Of a stretch of DNA of 64,000 nucleotides, positions 56,050 through 64,000 are shown in pieces. The position numbers and the translations under genes were made by a program. Numbering within the stretch: the first letter of the stretch is position 1; each line of letters begins with the position of its first letter. Source of the DNA: Pseudomonadota bacterium (GTDB lineage Bacteria > Desulfobacterota > Binatia > Binatales > Binataceae). The notes below the pieces were generated by a model that worked only from the letters and a program-made list of their open reading frames with translations, ran no database searches and was not told where the DNA came from. The DNA is taken from assembly GCA_021323945.1 (NCBI GenBank), contig JAJPKA010000020.1:620001-684000 (forward strand), in the 5' to 3' direction.

Positions 56050-56309
56050 CTTCGCAATATTCCGCGGGAGGACAGTTTGGCTTCGTCGGTGGCCGACGCC
56101 GGCTTGCCCGTCAGCGAACATTTGGTGCCGACCGAGGTAGTCATAATGAAGCCTCGGGCTGGACCGCGCATGCAATCTCTTCTAACGTGCGGGCAGCATT
56201 CGTGGTTTTAAGGTAGCAAGCCCGCAAAGCCAATCAGAGGTCGCGGCGCATTAGAAGCCAGAAGGGTTGAGGGATAGCACCGGGTCGGTCAAAGAAATGG
56301 AGGAAATCA

Positions 56310-57032
56310 ATGGACTTGCTTAAGAATCGAGTCGCGGTGATTACGGGCGGGACCGGAGCGCTGGGGCGTGCTGTGAGCGAGCGTTTTTTGGAAGAAGGAG
56401 CGCGGATCGCGGTCCCTTGGATTGTCGAAGCCGAGGTGCCGCTGTTCAACAACCGGATAGGCAGTCGTTTTGGAATGTCCAGTGTCTTCCTGAGCAAGGT
56501 CAACCTCGGTGAGGAGGAGCAGATCGCCAGATTCGTCGATGAAACCGTCCGTCAAATGTCGCGGATCGACATCCTGGTCAACTTGGTTGGCGGTTTTTGG
56601 GGTGGTAAGACCATTGCCGAAACCACGCTGGCCGAATGGCAAGCAATGTTTGATCTCAACCTGAAGCCGACCTTTCTCTGCTGCCGAGCCATCGTCCCCA
56701 TCATGCAAAAAAATAAATACGGCCGAATCGTCTCGGTCAGTTCGCGCACCGGACTTACCGGAGCCGGAGAATTCGCCGCCTACGCGGTCGCCAAGGGGGC
56801 GATCAAGACCTTTACCGCCTCGCTGGCGGAAGAGGTTCTTGCCGACAACATCCTCGTCAATGCTATTGCGCCGAGCACGATCGATACCGAGGCCAATCGG
56901 AAGTCGATGCCGAATGCAAAGCATGAAAACTGGGTGAAGCCTGAAGACATCGCCCGGACCATTGCCTATCTCTGCTCCGAGCAGAATCAGGTCACGTCCG
57001 GAGCAGTAATACCGGTTTACGGCCGCGCGTGA
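56310..57032 (+). CDS. Short-chain dehydrogenase/reductase
   Basis: A 240-residue SDR. It has GGTGALGRAV (a TGxxGxxG variant), an LVNLVGG element in place of NNAG, the catalytic Ser in SVSSRTG and Y-x3-K in AYAVAKGA. AGGAG precedes the ATG. The second-strand region lacks the usual Asp and reads AVPWIVEAE, so cofactor preference is unclear. Confidence 0.88.
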   Translation: MDLLKNRVAVITGGTGALGRAVSERFLEEGARIAVPWIVEAEVPLFNNRIGSRFGMSSVFLSKVNLGEEEQIARFVDETVRQMSRIDILVNLVGGFWGGKTIAETTLAEWQAMFDLNLKPTFLCCRAIVPIMQKNKYGRIVSVSSRTGLTGAGEFAAYAVAKGAIKTFTASLAEEVLADNILVNAIAPSTIDTEANRKSMPNAKHENWVKPEDIARTIAYLCSEQNQVTSGAVIPVYGRA

Positions 57033-57305
57033 ATGGACGAATTGTAGGAGCATCAACCGGGGATGGACCGGCCTTGCGTCGGTTGATTCAAGCGTTCTTG
57101 CGGCTCTAGTTGGCCAGCATTCAAATGTTGACCGGTAGTGGGGGAGCCGAGAGCGCCTGGAATGCAAACCAAGCAAACGGGCGGTGGCGCCCCGCCCGTT
57201 CGCCGCAAGAGCGCCATATGTGCGGCATTGTTGTTCGCGCCACGTCCTGCCCAGTCCCACAAAGAAGTCATGGCCGGGCTTTCAGACAATAACCGTCGAG
57301 TTGAT

Positions 57306-57746
57306 TCAAATCTGAAAGTGCAGAGCGGTGCGGCGCTGCTCGGTCAAGGATTGAAGAGTTGTCCGGCGCAAGATCGCATTGACGGTGTCACGCACCTCGC
57401 ACCAAACGCTGCGCATCGCACAGCCCTCGCCGCGCTGACACAAGGCATTTGCCGAACCTTCTTCCAGACAGTCGACCGGAACATACTCTCCTTCGACTAT
57501 GTGAATTACGTCCGCCATGGTGATTTTGGCGGGATGACGGGCCAGCATATAACCGCCATTGGGACCTTTTTGGCTGATCAGCAAGCCTCCACGCTTCAAT
57601 TCGAGTAGCAGGCGGCGAAGGTAATTCTCCGGAATGTTCTGGGAGGCGGCGATTTCCTCGACACGCTGCGGCTGAGCCGCGGGAAAGCGCTCAGAGAGCA
57701 TGATCAGAGCCTTCAAACAGTAATCGACGCCGACGCCGAATTTCAT
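57306..57746 (-). CDS. Rrf2 family transcriptional regulator
   Basis: A 146-residue winged-helix regulator. The N-terminal DNA-binding part has ALIMLSERF, VEEIAASQNIPENYLRRLLLEL and the wing KGPNGGYMLARHPAKIT; the C-terminal part carries Cys residues (C93, then CQRGEGC and C of SVWCEV), partly like the cluster site of IscR. It is divergent from the sulfite reductase gene, so it probably controls sulfur assimilation, as CymR and related regulators do, by inference from position. Confidence 0.88.
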   Translation of the reverse strand: MKFGVGVDYCLKALIMLSERFPAAQPQRVEEIAASQNIPENYLRRLLLELKRGGLLISQKGPNGGYMLARHPAKITMADVIHIVEGEYVPVDCLEEGSANALCQRGEGCAMRSVWCEVRDTVNAILRRTTLQSLTEQRRTALHFQI

Positions 57747-57820
57747 CTTTCTGACCGGCAGGATTTATATCAATTTTTACTGGATAGGGGAATAGATGAC
57801 TTTTCTACTCACATTATTTC

Positions 57821-57849
57821 TTGACTAAGATAGTCTATTAAGTTACTTT
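57821..57849 (+). promoter_or_regulatory. Putative promoter/operator between Rrf2 gene and sulfite reductase
   Basis: TTGACT (57821-57826) and TACTTT (57844-57849) are 17 nt apart. The 9-bp palindrome ATAGTCTAT (57830-57838) lies between them, where a bound repressor would block transcription. AATAGA also appears in the opposite orientation at 57791-57796. Confidence 0.4.
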
Positions 57850-57865
57850 TTCGACCGATCCCAAT

Positions 57866-59518
57866 TTGGTCGTAAGAGTGACGAGGTCTGTGCCGAAACG
57901 AGAACCACCATCTCGCGAGCTAGTCCTTAAGCGCAACTCAGTCGAGAGGCTGAAGGCCGAGCTCTTCCCTACCGAATTGGCCAATCAATGGCAGAGACTG
58001 ATCGATACTCCTTACGACAAACTGCCTGAAGAGGACATTGTCCGGCTGCAATGGTTCGGCATGTATCACGACAAGCCCAAGGTCGGCACCTTTATGATGC
58101 GGATCAAGATCCCGAGCGGGATTCTGACGCCCGACGGCCTCCGTGTCATTGGTGAAATCGCAGAGCAGCATGCGCGCGACCAGGCCGAACTAACCACTCG
58201 TCAGAACATTCAACTGCATTACATCACGCTTGACAGGTTCCCGGGGATTCTCGAGCGGTTGAAGGCGGTCGGATTAACCACGATGGGGGGATGTGGCGAT
58301 GTCGTTCGCAACATAACTGGCTGCCCGGTGACTGGAGTCGACCGTGACGAGCTGTTTGACGTCAGCGGATTAATCAAAGAAGCGGCAGCATTTTTTTATG
58401 GCAATCGTGAATATTCCGATCTGCCGCGCAAACATAAAATTACGATTTCGGCCTGTCCGTATCAGTGTAACGCTCCAGAGATTAACTGCATTGCGTTGGT
58501 CGGCACGATTTATCAAGGACGAGCCGGTTTTGCTGTTCGCGTTGGTGGCGGCCAATCCTCGACTCCGCGGCTCTCGCGCCATCTGGGCGTTTTTATCACT
58601 CCCGAGCAGGCGCTGGCCGTTCTGCGAGCGATTATCGATGTCTGGCAGTCGTCGACCGAATATCGTTTGTCACGCGTCAAAGCACGGCTCAAATTCATGA
58701 TCGACGACTATGGAGTTGAGAGCTTCAGGCAATTGGTGGAAGCGAGATTAGGCTTTGAACTCGAGCGGTTGGATGAGCTTCCGTTGCCGACATCGGAAAG
58801 CGATCACATGGGGCTCCATGAGCAAAGTGAGCCCGGAAAATTTTACGTGGGGTTTCCGGTTTATCTCGGCCTAATGAGCGGGCGGCAGATGCGCCGTCTT
58901 GCCGATCTTGCCGGGAGTTTCGGCGGGGACATTCGGCTCACACGTCGACAGAATTTCATTCTGAGTGGCATCCCGCAGGACCGGCTGGAGCAAGTCATCG
59001 CTGAAGCGGGCGAAATCGGTTTTCCTTTGGAGGTGAACGGCCTTTACGGTTCGTCAATCGGTTGCATCGGTGACCCTCATTGCAATTATGCGGTGACTCC
59101 GAGCAAGGAAAAGCTGGCATCGCTGATTGAGCGATTGACGGCCCAGTTCGGCAACCAGGTAGCCGGACTCAAACTAAACTTGGACGCGTGCCCGCACGCC
59201 TGCGCACAGCATTGGACAGGCGATATCGGACTTCAGGGAACAACAGGTCGAGGTCCGGACGGCGAGCCCCTGCAAGCGTTCGATATCATCCTGCGCGGCG
59301 GGCTTGGTCGCGACGCAGCTATCGGAAAGCCGCTTCTGCGGCGGGTTCCTGCAGCCAATGTTGAAGACACGGTCGCCAGGCTCTTCGAGGGGTATTTGCG
59401 GAATCGGCTCGAAGGCGAAACGTTTACCCGGTTTTGTGCGCGGATGCCTGACGAAGTCTTGATTGCGTTGGGCAATGGCGACTTCCCAAACCATCTGCCG
59501 GTACAGGTGGCCGATTGA
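57866..59518 (+). CDS. Siroheme sulfite (or nitrite) reductase, ferredoxin-type hemoprotein
   Basis: A 550-residue enzyme with two sulfite-reductase repeats. The [4Fe-4S]-siroheme ligands are C400, C406 (CIGDPHC), C442 and C446 (CPHAC). An N-terminal GGCGDVVRNITGCP and RQNIQLHY are also typical of the family. The neighbouring APS reductase argues for assimilatory sulfite reductase rather than nitrite reductase. Starts TTG 57866, GTG 57878 and GTG 57890 are all possible. It is likely controlled by the divergent Rrf2 regulator. Confidence 0.9.
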   Translation: MVVRVTRSVPKREPPSRELVLKRNSVERLKAELFPTELANQWQRLIDTPYDKLPEEDIVRLQWFGMYHDKPKVGTFMMRIKIPSGILTPDGLRVIGEIAEQHARDQAELTTRQNIQLHYITLDRFPGILERLKAVGLTTMGGCGDVVRNITGCPVTGVDRDELFDVSGLIKEAAAFFYGNREYSDLPRKHKITISACPYQCNAPEINCIALVGTIYQGRAGFAVRVGGGQSSTPRLSRHLGVFITPEQALAVLRAIIDVWQSSTEYRLSRVKARLKFMIDDYGVESFRQLVEARLGFELERLDELPLPTSESDHMGLHEQSEPGKFYVGFPVYLGLMSGRQMRRLADLAGSFGGDIRLTRRQNFILSGIPQDRLEQVIAEAGEIGFPLEVNGLYGSSIGCIGDPHCNYAVTPSKEKLASLIERLTAQFGNQVAGLKLNLDACPHACAQHWTGDIGLQGTTGRGPDGEPLQAFDIILRGGLGRDAAIGKPLLRRVPAANVEDTVARLFEGYLRNRLEGETFTRFCARMPDEVLIALGNGDFPNHLPVQVAD

Positions 59519-59581
59519 CGCCGCCCGTCATCGTGAGCTGAATAACCGCCAGCTCTGAAAGCGATCAAGCTTTAGTGATTC

Positions 59582-60436
59582 GTGCGAACTCGACTGGTGA
59601 ATGAGATGCATACGGAACATCAGATGGATGAATTGGAAGCCGGTGAAGCGGCGGTCGAATTGGATGCCCTGGAACCGCAGGAGGTACTTGCCTGGGCAAT
59701 TGAGAGGTTCGGTCGCCAGCTCGGGATCTGCTCAAGCTTTCAGGCAGAAGGTTGTGCCCTGATTGATATGGCCTCACGGATCGATCCGGGGGTTCGGGTC
59801 TTCACTATCGACACTGGCCGTCAGCCTGAGCAGACTTACCGGCTCATCGATCGGATTCGAGATCGATACGGGATCAAGATCGAGGTGTTCCTGCCGGATA
59901 CGCGCGTTGTCGAACAGATGGTTTCGCGGCACGGCGCAAATCTATTTTATCGCGATGTTAACTTGCGCCTGCTCTGTTGCCAGGTCCGGAAGGTCCTGCC
60001 ATTGCGGCGGGCGCTGATGAATTTTGACGCGTGGGTCACAGGGCTGCGGCGCGATCAATGGGCGACGCGGTCCAACATCCGCAAGATCGAGATCGACCAT
60101 GATCATGGAGGAATCGTCAAGTTTGCCCCGCTGGCGGATTGGACCGAAGCCGAGGTATGGGATTATATCCGCGCCAACGATGTCCCTTACAATGAACTGT
60201 ACGACCAAGGCTACAAATCGATCGGATGCAGCCCATGTACTCGCGCTGTAGCCAGCGACGCTGACCCTCGGTCCGGGCGTTGGTGGTGGGAAACTGGCGC
60301 GCCGAAGGAATGCGGAATGCATTGCTCGATTGAGACTGGTGGTTTCGAACACGAACTTGCCGCATTGTTAGGTGGTCACGGAGCCAATGGTCATGTGAAT
60401 GGAAGCGTGGCTTCGTCACCCGCGGGGAAATCATAA
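59582..60436 (+). CDS. cysH: Phosphoadenylyl/adenylyl-sulfate reductase
   Basis: A 284-residue APS/PAPS reductase. The Cys-Cys pair C132-C133 (LLCCQVRKV) and C216/C219 (CSPC) mark the [4Fe-4S] APS-type enzyme, and the catalytic Cys C244 lies in KECGMHC. The P-loop-like strand is SSFQAEG. It reduces APS to sulfite, the substrate of the upstream gene, 63 nt away. The start is GTG 59582 or ATG 59606. Confidence 0.92.
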   Translation: MRTRLVNEMHTEHQMDELEAGEAAVELDALEPQEVLAWAIERFGRQLGICSSFQAEGCALIDMASRIDPGVRVFTIDTGRQPEQTYRLIDRIRDRYGIKIEVFLPDTRVVEQMVSRHGANLFYRDVNLRLLCCQVRKVLPLRRALMNFDAWVTGLRRDQWATRSNIRKIEIDHDHGGIVKFAPLADWTEAEVWDYIRANDVPYNELYDQGYKSIGCSPCTRAVASDADPRSGRWWWETGAPKECGMHCSIETGGFEHELAALLGGHGANGHVNGSVASSPAGKS

Positions 60437-60442
60437 TCCGTA

Positions 60443-60910
60443 GTGGACGAACCAATCGCAGTAGACCGCCTGCAACGAGACATTCTTGTCCCTCAATTGG
60501 AGTCTTTTCTAGCTGCTGCCCCTGACTCCGAGGGGCGTGCTCCCTATATCAGACTGCGACAAGCTCTGGACAGATTGCTGATACCCCCGGAATTGGCCGA
60601 ACGGCTTGGTGCCGTCACAGAAGTTCTTTTAAGTAGCGGTAGGGTCCGGAGTTTGTATGGTCCTGGCGCGGAATTGTCGCTTTGGTCCCTGTTCCAGAAG
60701 ACCCCGCGCGGGCGCGAGATCGCCAGGTCGATTGACGGTGCAAATACCGCCCTTCAGCGTCTTATTGGTCAAACGATCCAGGGTGTCAGCGTAGTCGCCC
60801 GTGGACCGGCAGCTTATGCGTTAATCGTCCAGACAGCGGAAATGCAAATGGTCGTGAGATTCGAGCCGGCTGGTATACGCCTGGAAAACGTCGAGGTCGG
60901 CAGCGGTTGA
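60443..60910 (+). CDS. Hypothetical protein downstream of cysH
   Basis: A 155-residue soluble protein starting at GTG 60443, 6 nt after the cysH stop, so likely in the same transcript. Mainly helical N-terminal half (YIRLRQALDRLLIPPELAERL) and a strand-rich C-terminal half (VVARGPAAYALIVQTAE). No family is recognised. A part in sulfur metabolism is only suggested by position. Confidence 0.6.
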   Translation: MDEPIAVDRLQRDILVPQLESFLAAAPDSEGRAPYIRLRQALDRLLIPPELAERLGAVTEVLLSSGRVRSLYGPGAELSLWSLFQKTPRGREIARSIDGANTALQRLIGQTIQGVSVVARGPAAYALIVQTAEMQMVVRFEPAGIRLENVEVGSG

Positions 60911-60967
60911 TCTCGGCGCTCGCCGTCGCTCTGAAGAGCTGGATAGGGACTGCCGCAAACGCGCGAC

Positions 60968-61327
60968 TTAAAACCCCAGCGAATCGGCCCAATCGGCGAG
61001 TTCGGGAATCCGATAGCGTTCTCCGCTGTAAGCTTTATACATCAGAATTACCCAGAAAATTGCGGTACCGATATCGAAAATTCGAAGCAGAAAGGCCAGC
61101 AAGGCCGAGATCGGGTGCGGCATTACCGCGATGAACACAGCGGCGATGACCTGAACCGCGAACCACGCAATTGAAAATATAATCGATTGCCGTGCGTGAA
61201 AGCGGACGAACTCATCGCGGTTGTACGGCTCGACATACAGAAATATAACGCCGGTAATCGCTCCCAGCAGGTAGCTCAGAGCCGCGACTATTCGATAGTT
61301 AGGTGCCGCGCCCGCTTGTACGTCCAT
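60968..61327 (-). CDS. DUF4870/Tic20-like membrane protein
   Basis: A 119-residue protein of about four hydrophobic helices. It has ALSYLLGAITGVIFLYVE, FVRFHARQSIIFSIAWFAV and a closing ERYRIPELADWADSL, the pattern of the DUF4870 family. AAGGAGG precedes ATG 61327, fixing the start. Function unknown. Confidence 0.85.
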   Translation of the reverse strand: MDVQAGAAPNYRIVAALSYLLGAITGVIFLYVEPYNRDEFVRFHARQSIIFSIAWFAVQVIAAVFIAVMPHPISALLAFLLRIFDIGTAIFWVILMYKAYSGERYRIPELADWADSLGF

Positions 61328-61461
61328 GGCCGGTTCCTCCTTGGCGCACGCATCGTTAGAAAAATAACCGAGTCTATTAATCAATCAGACCGGCGGAGCT
61401 ACCGCAATCGTTTGCTAGTTGGCCTGTCGAGGTTACGGTGGCAGGCGAGCTGAGGAGCGCA

Positions 61462-62004
61462 CTACGGTGTATCGCGTACCAGCAGAAGAATGGCAAGCAA
61501 ACGTTTGGGCGTCACTGTTCCTCCCAAGATGCTCAGATGCCGCAGAACTTCCAACTCCTGATGAGTAACCCGATAGCGCGTCAACAAGGCGCTGTTCTTG
61601 AACAGGCGCGCCCAAGACCGATTGGGACGGGTCCAGGGTTGCGAGGCTGGTGCGATTAGCCCCCTTATCTCGGGATAAGCCAGCTCCAGCAGTGCCCTCC
61701 CGTCCACGCCGAGTGAGACTGCAAGTCTCTTTATCAAGCCCAGGGAGGGGCGTCGGCGGTCGTTTTCAAGCAGTGCGATGTGGCTTGCACGAACACCGAG
61801 CTTTCGGGACAGCGCCTGCTGCGTTAGGCCGAGTTCACGGCGACGCCTTTTCAGAAACGGTCCTAAATGAGCGGCAACTGTTGTTTGGGGGAGTCGAGCC
61901 CGGATGATCACCCGATGCGACCGGCGGTGGCCCGACGATGCATTGCCTCGGCTATTGACCCTCGAGTCAGTTGAAGCAGCTGCGCTTCCCATCCAGTCGG
62001 CCAA
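61462..62004 (-). CDS. XRE-type helix-turn-helix regulator
   Basis: A 180-residue protein. The XRE/Cro domain spans about 48-110 (LGPFLKRRRRELGLTQQALS, KLGVRASHIALLENDRRRPS). The C-terminal part (TRYRVTHQELEVLRHLSIL) is of unknown role. The N-terminal 40 residues are low in conservation, so the start may be later, for example after residue 35. Target unknown. Confidence 0.72.
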   Translation of the reverse strand: MADWMGSAAASTDSRVNSRGNASSGHRRSHRVIIRARLPQTTVAAHLGPFLKRRRRELGLTQQALSRKLGVRASHIALLENDRRRPSLGLIKRLAVSLGVDGRALLELAYPEIRGLIAPASQPWTRPNRSWARLFKNSALLTRYRVTHQELEVLRHLSILGGTVTPKRLLAILLLVRDTP

Positions 62005-62383
62005 TCTTTTCTGCGATTATATGGTAAGCGACGAAAGGAGCATGATTGGTGCCCAAACGAGCGAATAGATTCGATGGTCACGGGTTAGAAGAGAGCAAAG
62101 TTGCCTATCTGCATGTCGCAGTTCCGCACCACAGATGAGACTATCCTGTTTGGGGGGTGGGAGCGCTGGATGCGATCTCCGTTTCAATTCGGCTGGGCTA
62201 TTGCCGCGGGCGCCGGGGGGAGGCAACAATGCAGCGTGGCCAGGCCGGGTTGCAGACGCTGTTTAGCACGACCGTTTTTTGGAGATGCGAACAGAGTAGG
62301 GCTCCGCGCTTGGCGCTGATGCTGGTATAGGAAACTAATCTAAGAGTTGAGCAACGCCACGTCGCTTCGGGAGGTGCCAGTAC
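62005..62383. other. Intergenic stretch with a possible 30-codon frame
   Basis: 379 nt between the XRE gene and the formyltransferase-like gene. GTG 62049 to TGA 62138 is a 30-codon frame with AAGGAG (62035-62040) upstream, not resembling any known peptide. No RNA or repeat was recognised. Confidence 0.35.
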
Positions 62384-63292
62384 TTGCGGATTATCTTAAT
62401 AGGCCAGGCAGCATTCGCGGCTAGGGCGCTCGAGGTCATTCAAGCCCGTGGCGACCAGATTGTTCATGTGTTTGCTCCGCCCGATCCCCCCGCTGGGCGT
62501 ACCGACCCGTTGAAGACGAAAGCACTGGAGATGGGGCTGCCCTTGAGCCAGCCTCCAAATTTTCGGTCAGATGCGGTCTATGAGCAGATCAAGCGTCTCG
62601 ATGCCGACCTGACAGTCATGGCGTTCGTGACCATGATCGTGCCGGAACGGATCCTGTATGCTCCGCGCTATCACTCGATCTGCTTCCATCCCTCATTGTT
62701 GCCGCGTCATCGAGGTGGTAGCGCGATAGCCTGGACCTTGATCCAAGGCGATCAGGAAACTGGGGTGACCTGGTTCTGGCCCGACAAAGGGATCGATACG
62801 GGCCCGATCCTGGTCCAGCGGCGGGCACCTATCGGGCCCAATGATACAACTGGTTCATTGTACTTCAACACACTTTTCCCTCTGGGAATCGAGACCCTGC
62901 GAGATGCACTGGCCCTGATTGAGAGCGGTAATCCGCCGCGCATAGCGCAAGACGAGAGCCTTGCCACTTATGAGCCGATTTGTCGTGATGAGCACGCACG
63001 GGTCGATTTCACGAAAAGCGGATCTGAGGTGCACAACCTCATTCGAGGTTGTGACCCTCAGCCGGGAGCTTATGCGTTTTTTGGGAGCCGTCGGCTGCGC
63101 CTGTACGAGCCCCGTATCGCTGAACCAGCGCCGGGTAGCCCGGGCACGATCATTTCGGTCGACGCCAGCGGAATGAAGATCGCGCTTCGCGGCGCGAGCG
63201 TTGTGATCCACCGGGTGCGATTAGAACCAGCACGTGACAAGGTTGTTCCGACCGAGTTGCGCGACCTCCGGCCAGGAGCTGTCCTTGAGTAG
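62384..63292 (+). CDS. Stand-alone formyltransferase domain of the 10-formyl-THF dehydrogenase type
   Basis: A 302-residue formyltransferase-fold protein starting at TTG 62384 with GGGAGG 8 nt upstream. HPSLLPRHRGGSAIAWTLIQ and WFWPDKGIDTGPILVQRR resemble the N-terminal hydrolase domain of ALDH1L-type 10-formyl-THF dehydrogenase much more than Fmt. No aldehyde dehydrogenase domain follows. It could hydrolyse 10-formyl-THF or transfer formyl groups to an unknown acceptor. The housekeeping fmt lies at 8459. Confidence 0.85.
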   Translation: MRIILIGQAAFAARALEVIQARGDQIVHVFAPPDPPAGRTDPLKTKALEMGLPLSQPPNFRSDAVYEQIKRLDADLTVMAFVTMIVPERILYAPRYHSICFHPSLLPRHRGGSAIAWTLIQGDQETGVTWFWPDKGIDTGPILVQRRAPIGPNDTTGSLYFNTLFPLGIETLRDALALIESGNPPRIAQDESLATYEPICRDEHARVDFTKSGSEVHNLIRGCDPQPGAYAFFGSRRLRLYEPRIAEPAPGSPGTIISVDASGMKIALRGASVVIHRVRLEPARDKVVPTELRDLRPGAVLE

Positions 63293-63328
63293 CCTCGTGT
63301 CTAACTAGCAGCCAGAGTAGGATCGAAA

Positions 63329-64000
63329 TCACAAAGGATGTCCCATCAGGCCGGTATGCGCGGTTACACCGCCGTCCACGACCACTGCGCTGCCGGTCAT
63401 GAAGGAGGCATCGTCCGAGGCCAGGAACAAAACGACCTTCGCGATTTCCTCAGGCCTGCCAAGCCGACCCATTGGGTGGCATTCTTCGGCACGGCGCCGG
63501 GCTCGTTGCGGATCGCGGGATCGTGCGATCAAGCCGTTTAGAACGGCTGGTGTCGCGATCACACCCGGGCAGACAGCATTGACCCGGATGTTCTTGCGAG
63601 CATATTCAATTGCGGCCGCCCGCGTCAGATTGATAACCCCGGCTTTGGCTGCATTGTAGGCGCCCGCCCCATAGTCGCCACCGAGACCGGAGATGGAGGC
63701 GGTATTGACAATGACGCCGCCTCCCTGAGCCACCATTTGTGGCAGGGCGAAGCGCATTCCATAGAAAACGCCCGAGAGTGTGACCGAGAGGGTTTTTTGC
63801 CAGCCGTCTATCGGCGTTTCACCGATCGGACCGAAAGTTGAGGCAAACGCATTGTTAAATAGCACATCGAGGCGGCGAAAATGATCGACCGCGCTCTTGA
63901 TGAGATTCTCCACATCCGCAGGATTGCCCACGTCGGCCTGGTGGAATATTGCGGCCGCTCCAATCTCGCTGGCGACCCGATTACCAGCGCGATCGTCGAT
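63329..64000 (-). CDS. Short-chain dehydrogenase/reductase, C-terminal part
   Basis: About 224 residues are visible before the window edge; the N-terminal dinucleotide-binding motif is beyond it. Present are the ADV strand-4 motif, NNAF in place of NNAG, the catalytic Ser in NTASISG and Y-x3-K in AYNAAKAG. The C-terminus is the usual SDR GSAVVVDGGVT. Confidence 0.88.
   Translation of the reverse strand: MDDRAGNRVASEIGAAAIFHQADVGNPADVENLIKSAVDHFRRLDVLFNNAFASTFGPIGETPIDGWQKTLSVTLSGVFYGMRFALPQMVAQGGGVIVNTASISGLGGDYGAGAYNAAKAGVINLTRAAAIEYARKNIRVNAVCPGVIATPAVLNGLIARSRDPQRARRRAEECHPMGRLGRPEEIAKVVLFLASDDASFMTGSAVVVDGGVTAHTGLMGHPL

Noticed and set aside
56307-57260. 317-codon frame opposite the SDR at 56310
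   Set aside because: Antisense shadow of an SDR with complete motifs.
62049-62138. 30-codon frame with AAGGAG upstream
   Set aside because: Too short and without similarity; kept only as a note on the intergenic stretch.

Overview
This 64 kb window is bacterial chromosome: about 70 closely spaced genes on both strands, roughly 55-60% G+C, and no plasmid, phage or insertion-sequence backbone. Housekeeping genes (hflX, pgsA, def-fmt-rsmB-rpe, plsY, glyS, prfB, grpE-dnaK-dnaJ, aroE) are mixed with many genes for lipid, aromatic or xenobiotic catabolism: five short-chain dehydrogenases, two enoyl-CoA hydratases, an acyl-CoA-dehydrogenase-fold monooxygenase, an LLM flavin monooxygenase, a Rieske ferredoxin, DUF1329 and NIPSNAP proteins. 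With a hopanoid-type phosphorylase, HTH-TPR fusions and a sigma-54 activator, this suggests a free-living, environmental Gram-negative of the deltaproteobacteria-like sphere (Desulfobacterota/Binatota-like). That placement is inference; no rRNA is present.

Layout. 1-2242 (minus): hflX, pgsA and the start of an SDR. 2415-6041 (plus): hisH-hisF-ribH, where HisF lacks its second catalytic Asp and RibH is of the archaeal type, then a MerR-TPR fusion and two small unknown genes. 6135-12518: threonine ammonia-lyase, a zinc-ribbon protein, def-fmt-rsmB, rpe, tRNA-Pro(CGG), plsY. 12619-15839: glnB (PII) behind a sigma-54-type promoter and with an apparent 1-nt deletion near its 3' end, a lipoprotein, a phosphoesterase, glycyl-tRNA synthetase. 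15883-26065: membrane protein, SDR, D-aminoacylase-like amidohydrolase, AsmA-like protein, flavin monooxygenase, YciI protein, HpnG-like phosphorylase, enoyl-CoA hydratase. 26066-29302: gene-poor, with small membrane or envelope genes (DUF1328, YqjE-like, DUF3618-like, a lipoprotein). 29544-37808: LLM oxidoreductase, SDR, DUF72, M24 peptidase, PPOX protein, DUF971, flavin reductase, a beta-decarboxylating dehydrogenase, Rieske ferredoxin, aroE. 37848-42599 (minus): two Hsp20 genes, then a four-gene run of CDP-alcohol phosphatidyltransferase, B12-type radical SAM, TPR and peroxiredoxin. 42876-48910: prfB with its programmed +1 frameshift, a GST, grpE-dnaK-dnaJ and a strong terminator. 49077-56049: a sigma-54 activator behind a sigma-54-like promoter, XdhC protein, enoyl-CoA hydratase, zinc ribbon, half-size permease, DUF1329, double NIPSNAP. 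56310-64000: SDR, Rrf2 regulator divergent from sulfite reductase and APS reductase (assimilatory sulfur reduction), two small unknowns, an XRE regulator, a stand-alone formyl-THF hydrolase-like domain and the end of a further SDR.

Points most worth a second look: the hisH-hisF(Q130)-ribH cluster, the PII frameshift, TGGC-N7-TTGC sigma-54-like sites in intergenic DNA, the CDP-alcohol transferase/radical SAM operon, and the Rrf2-controlled sulfur genes.
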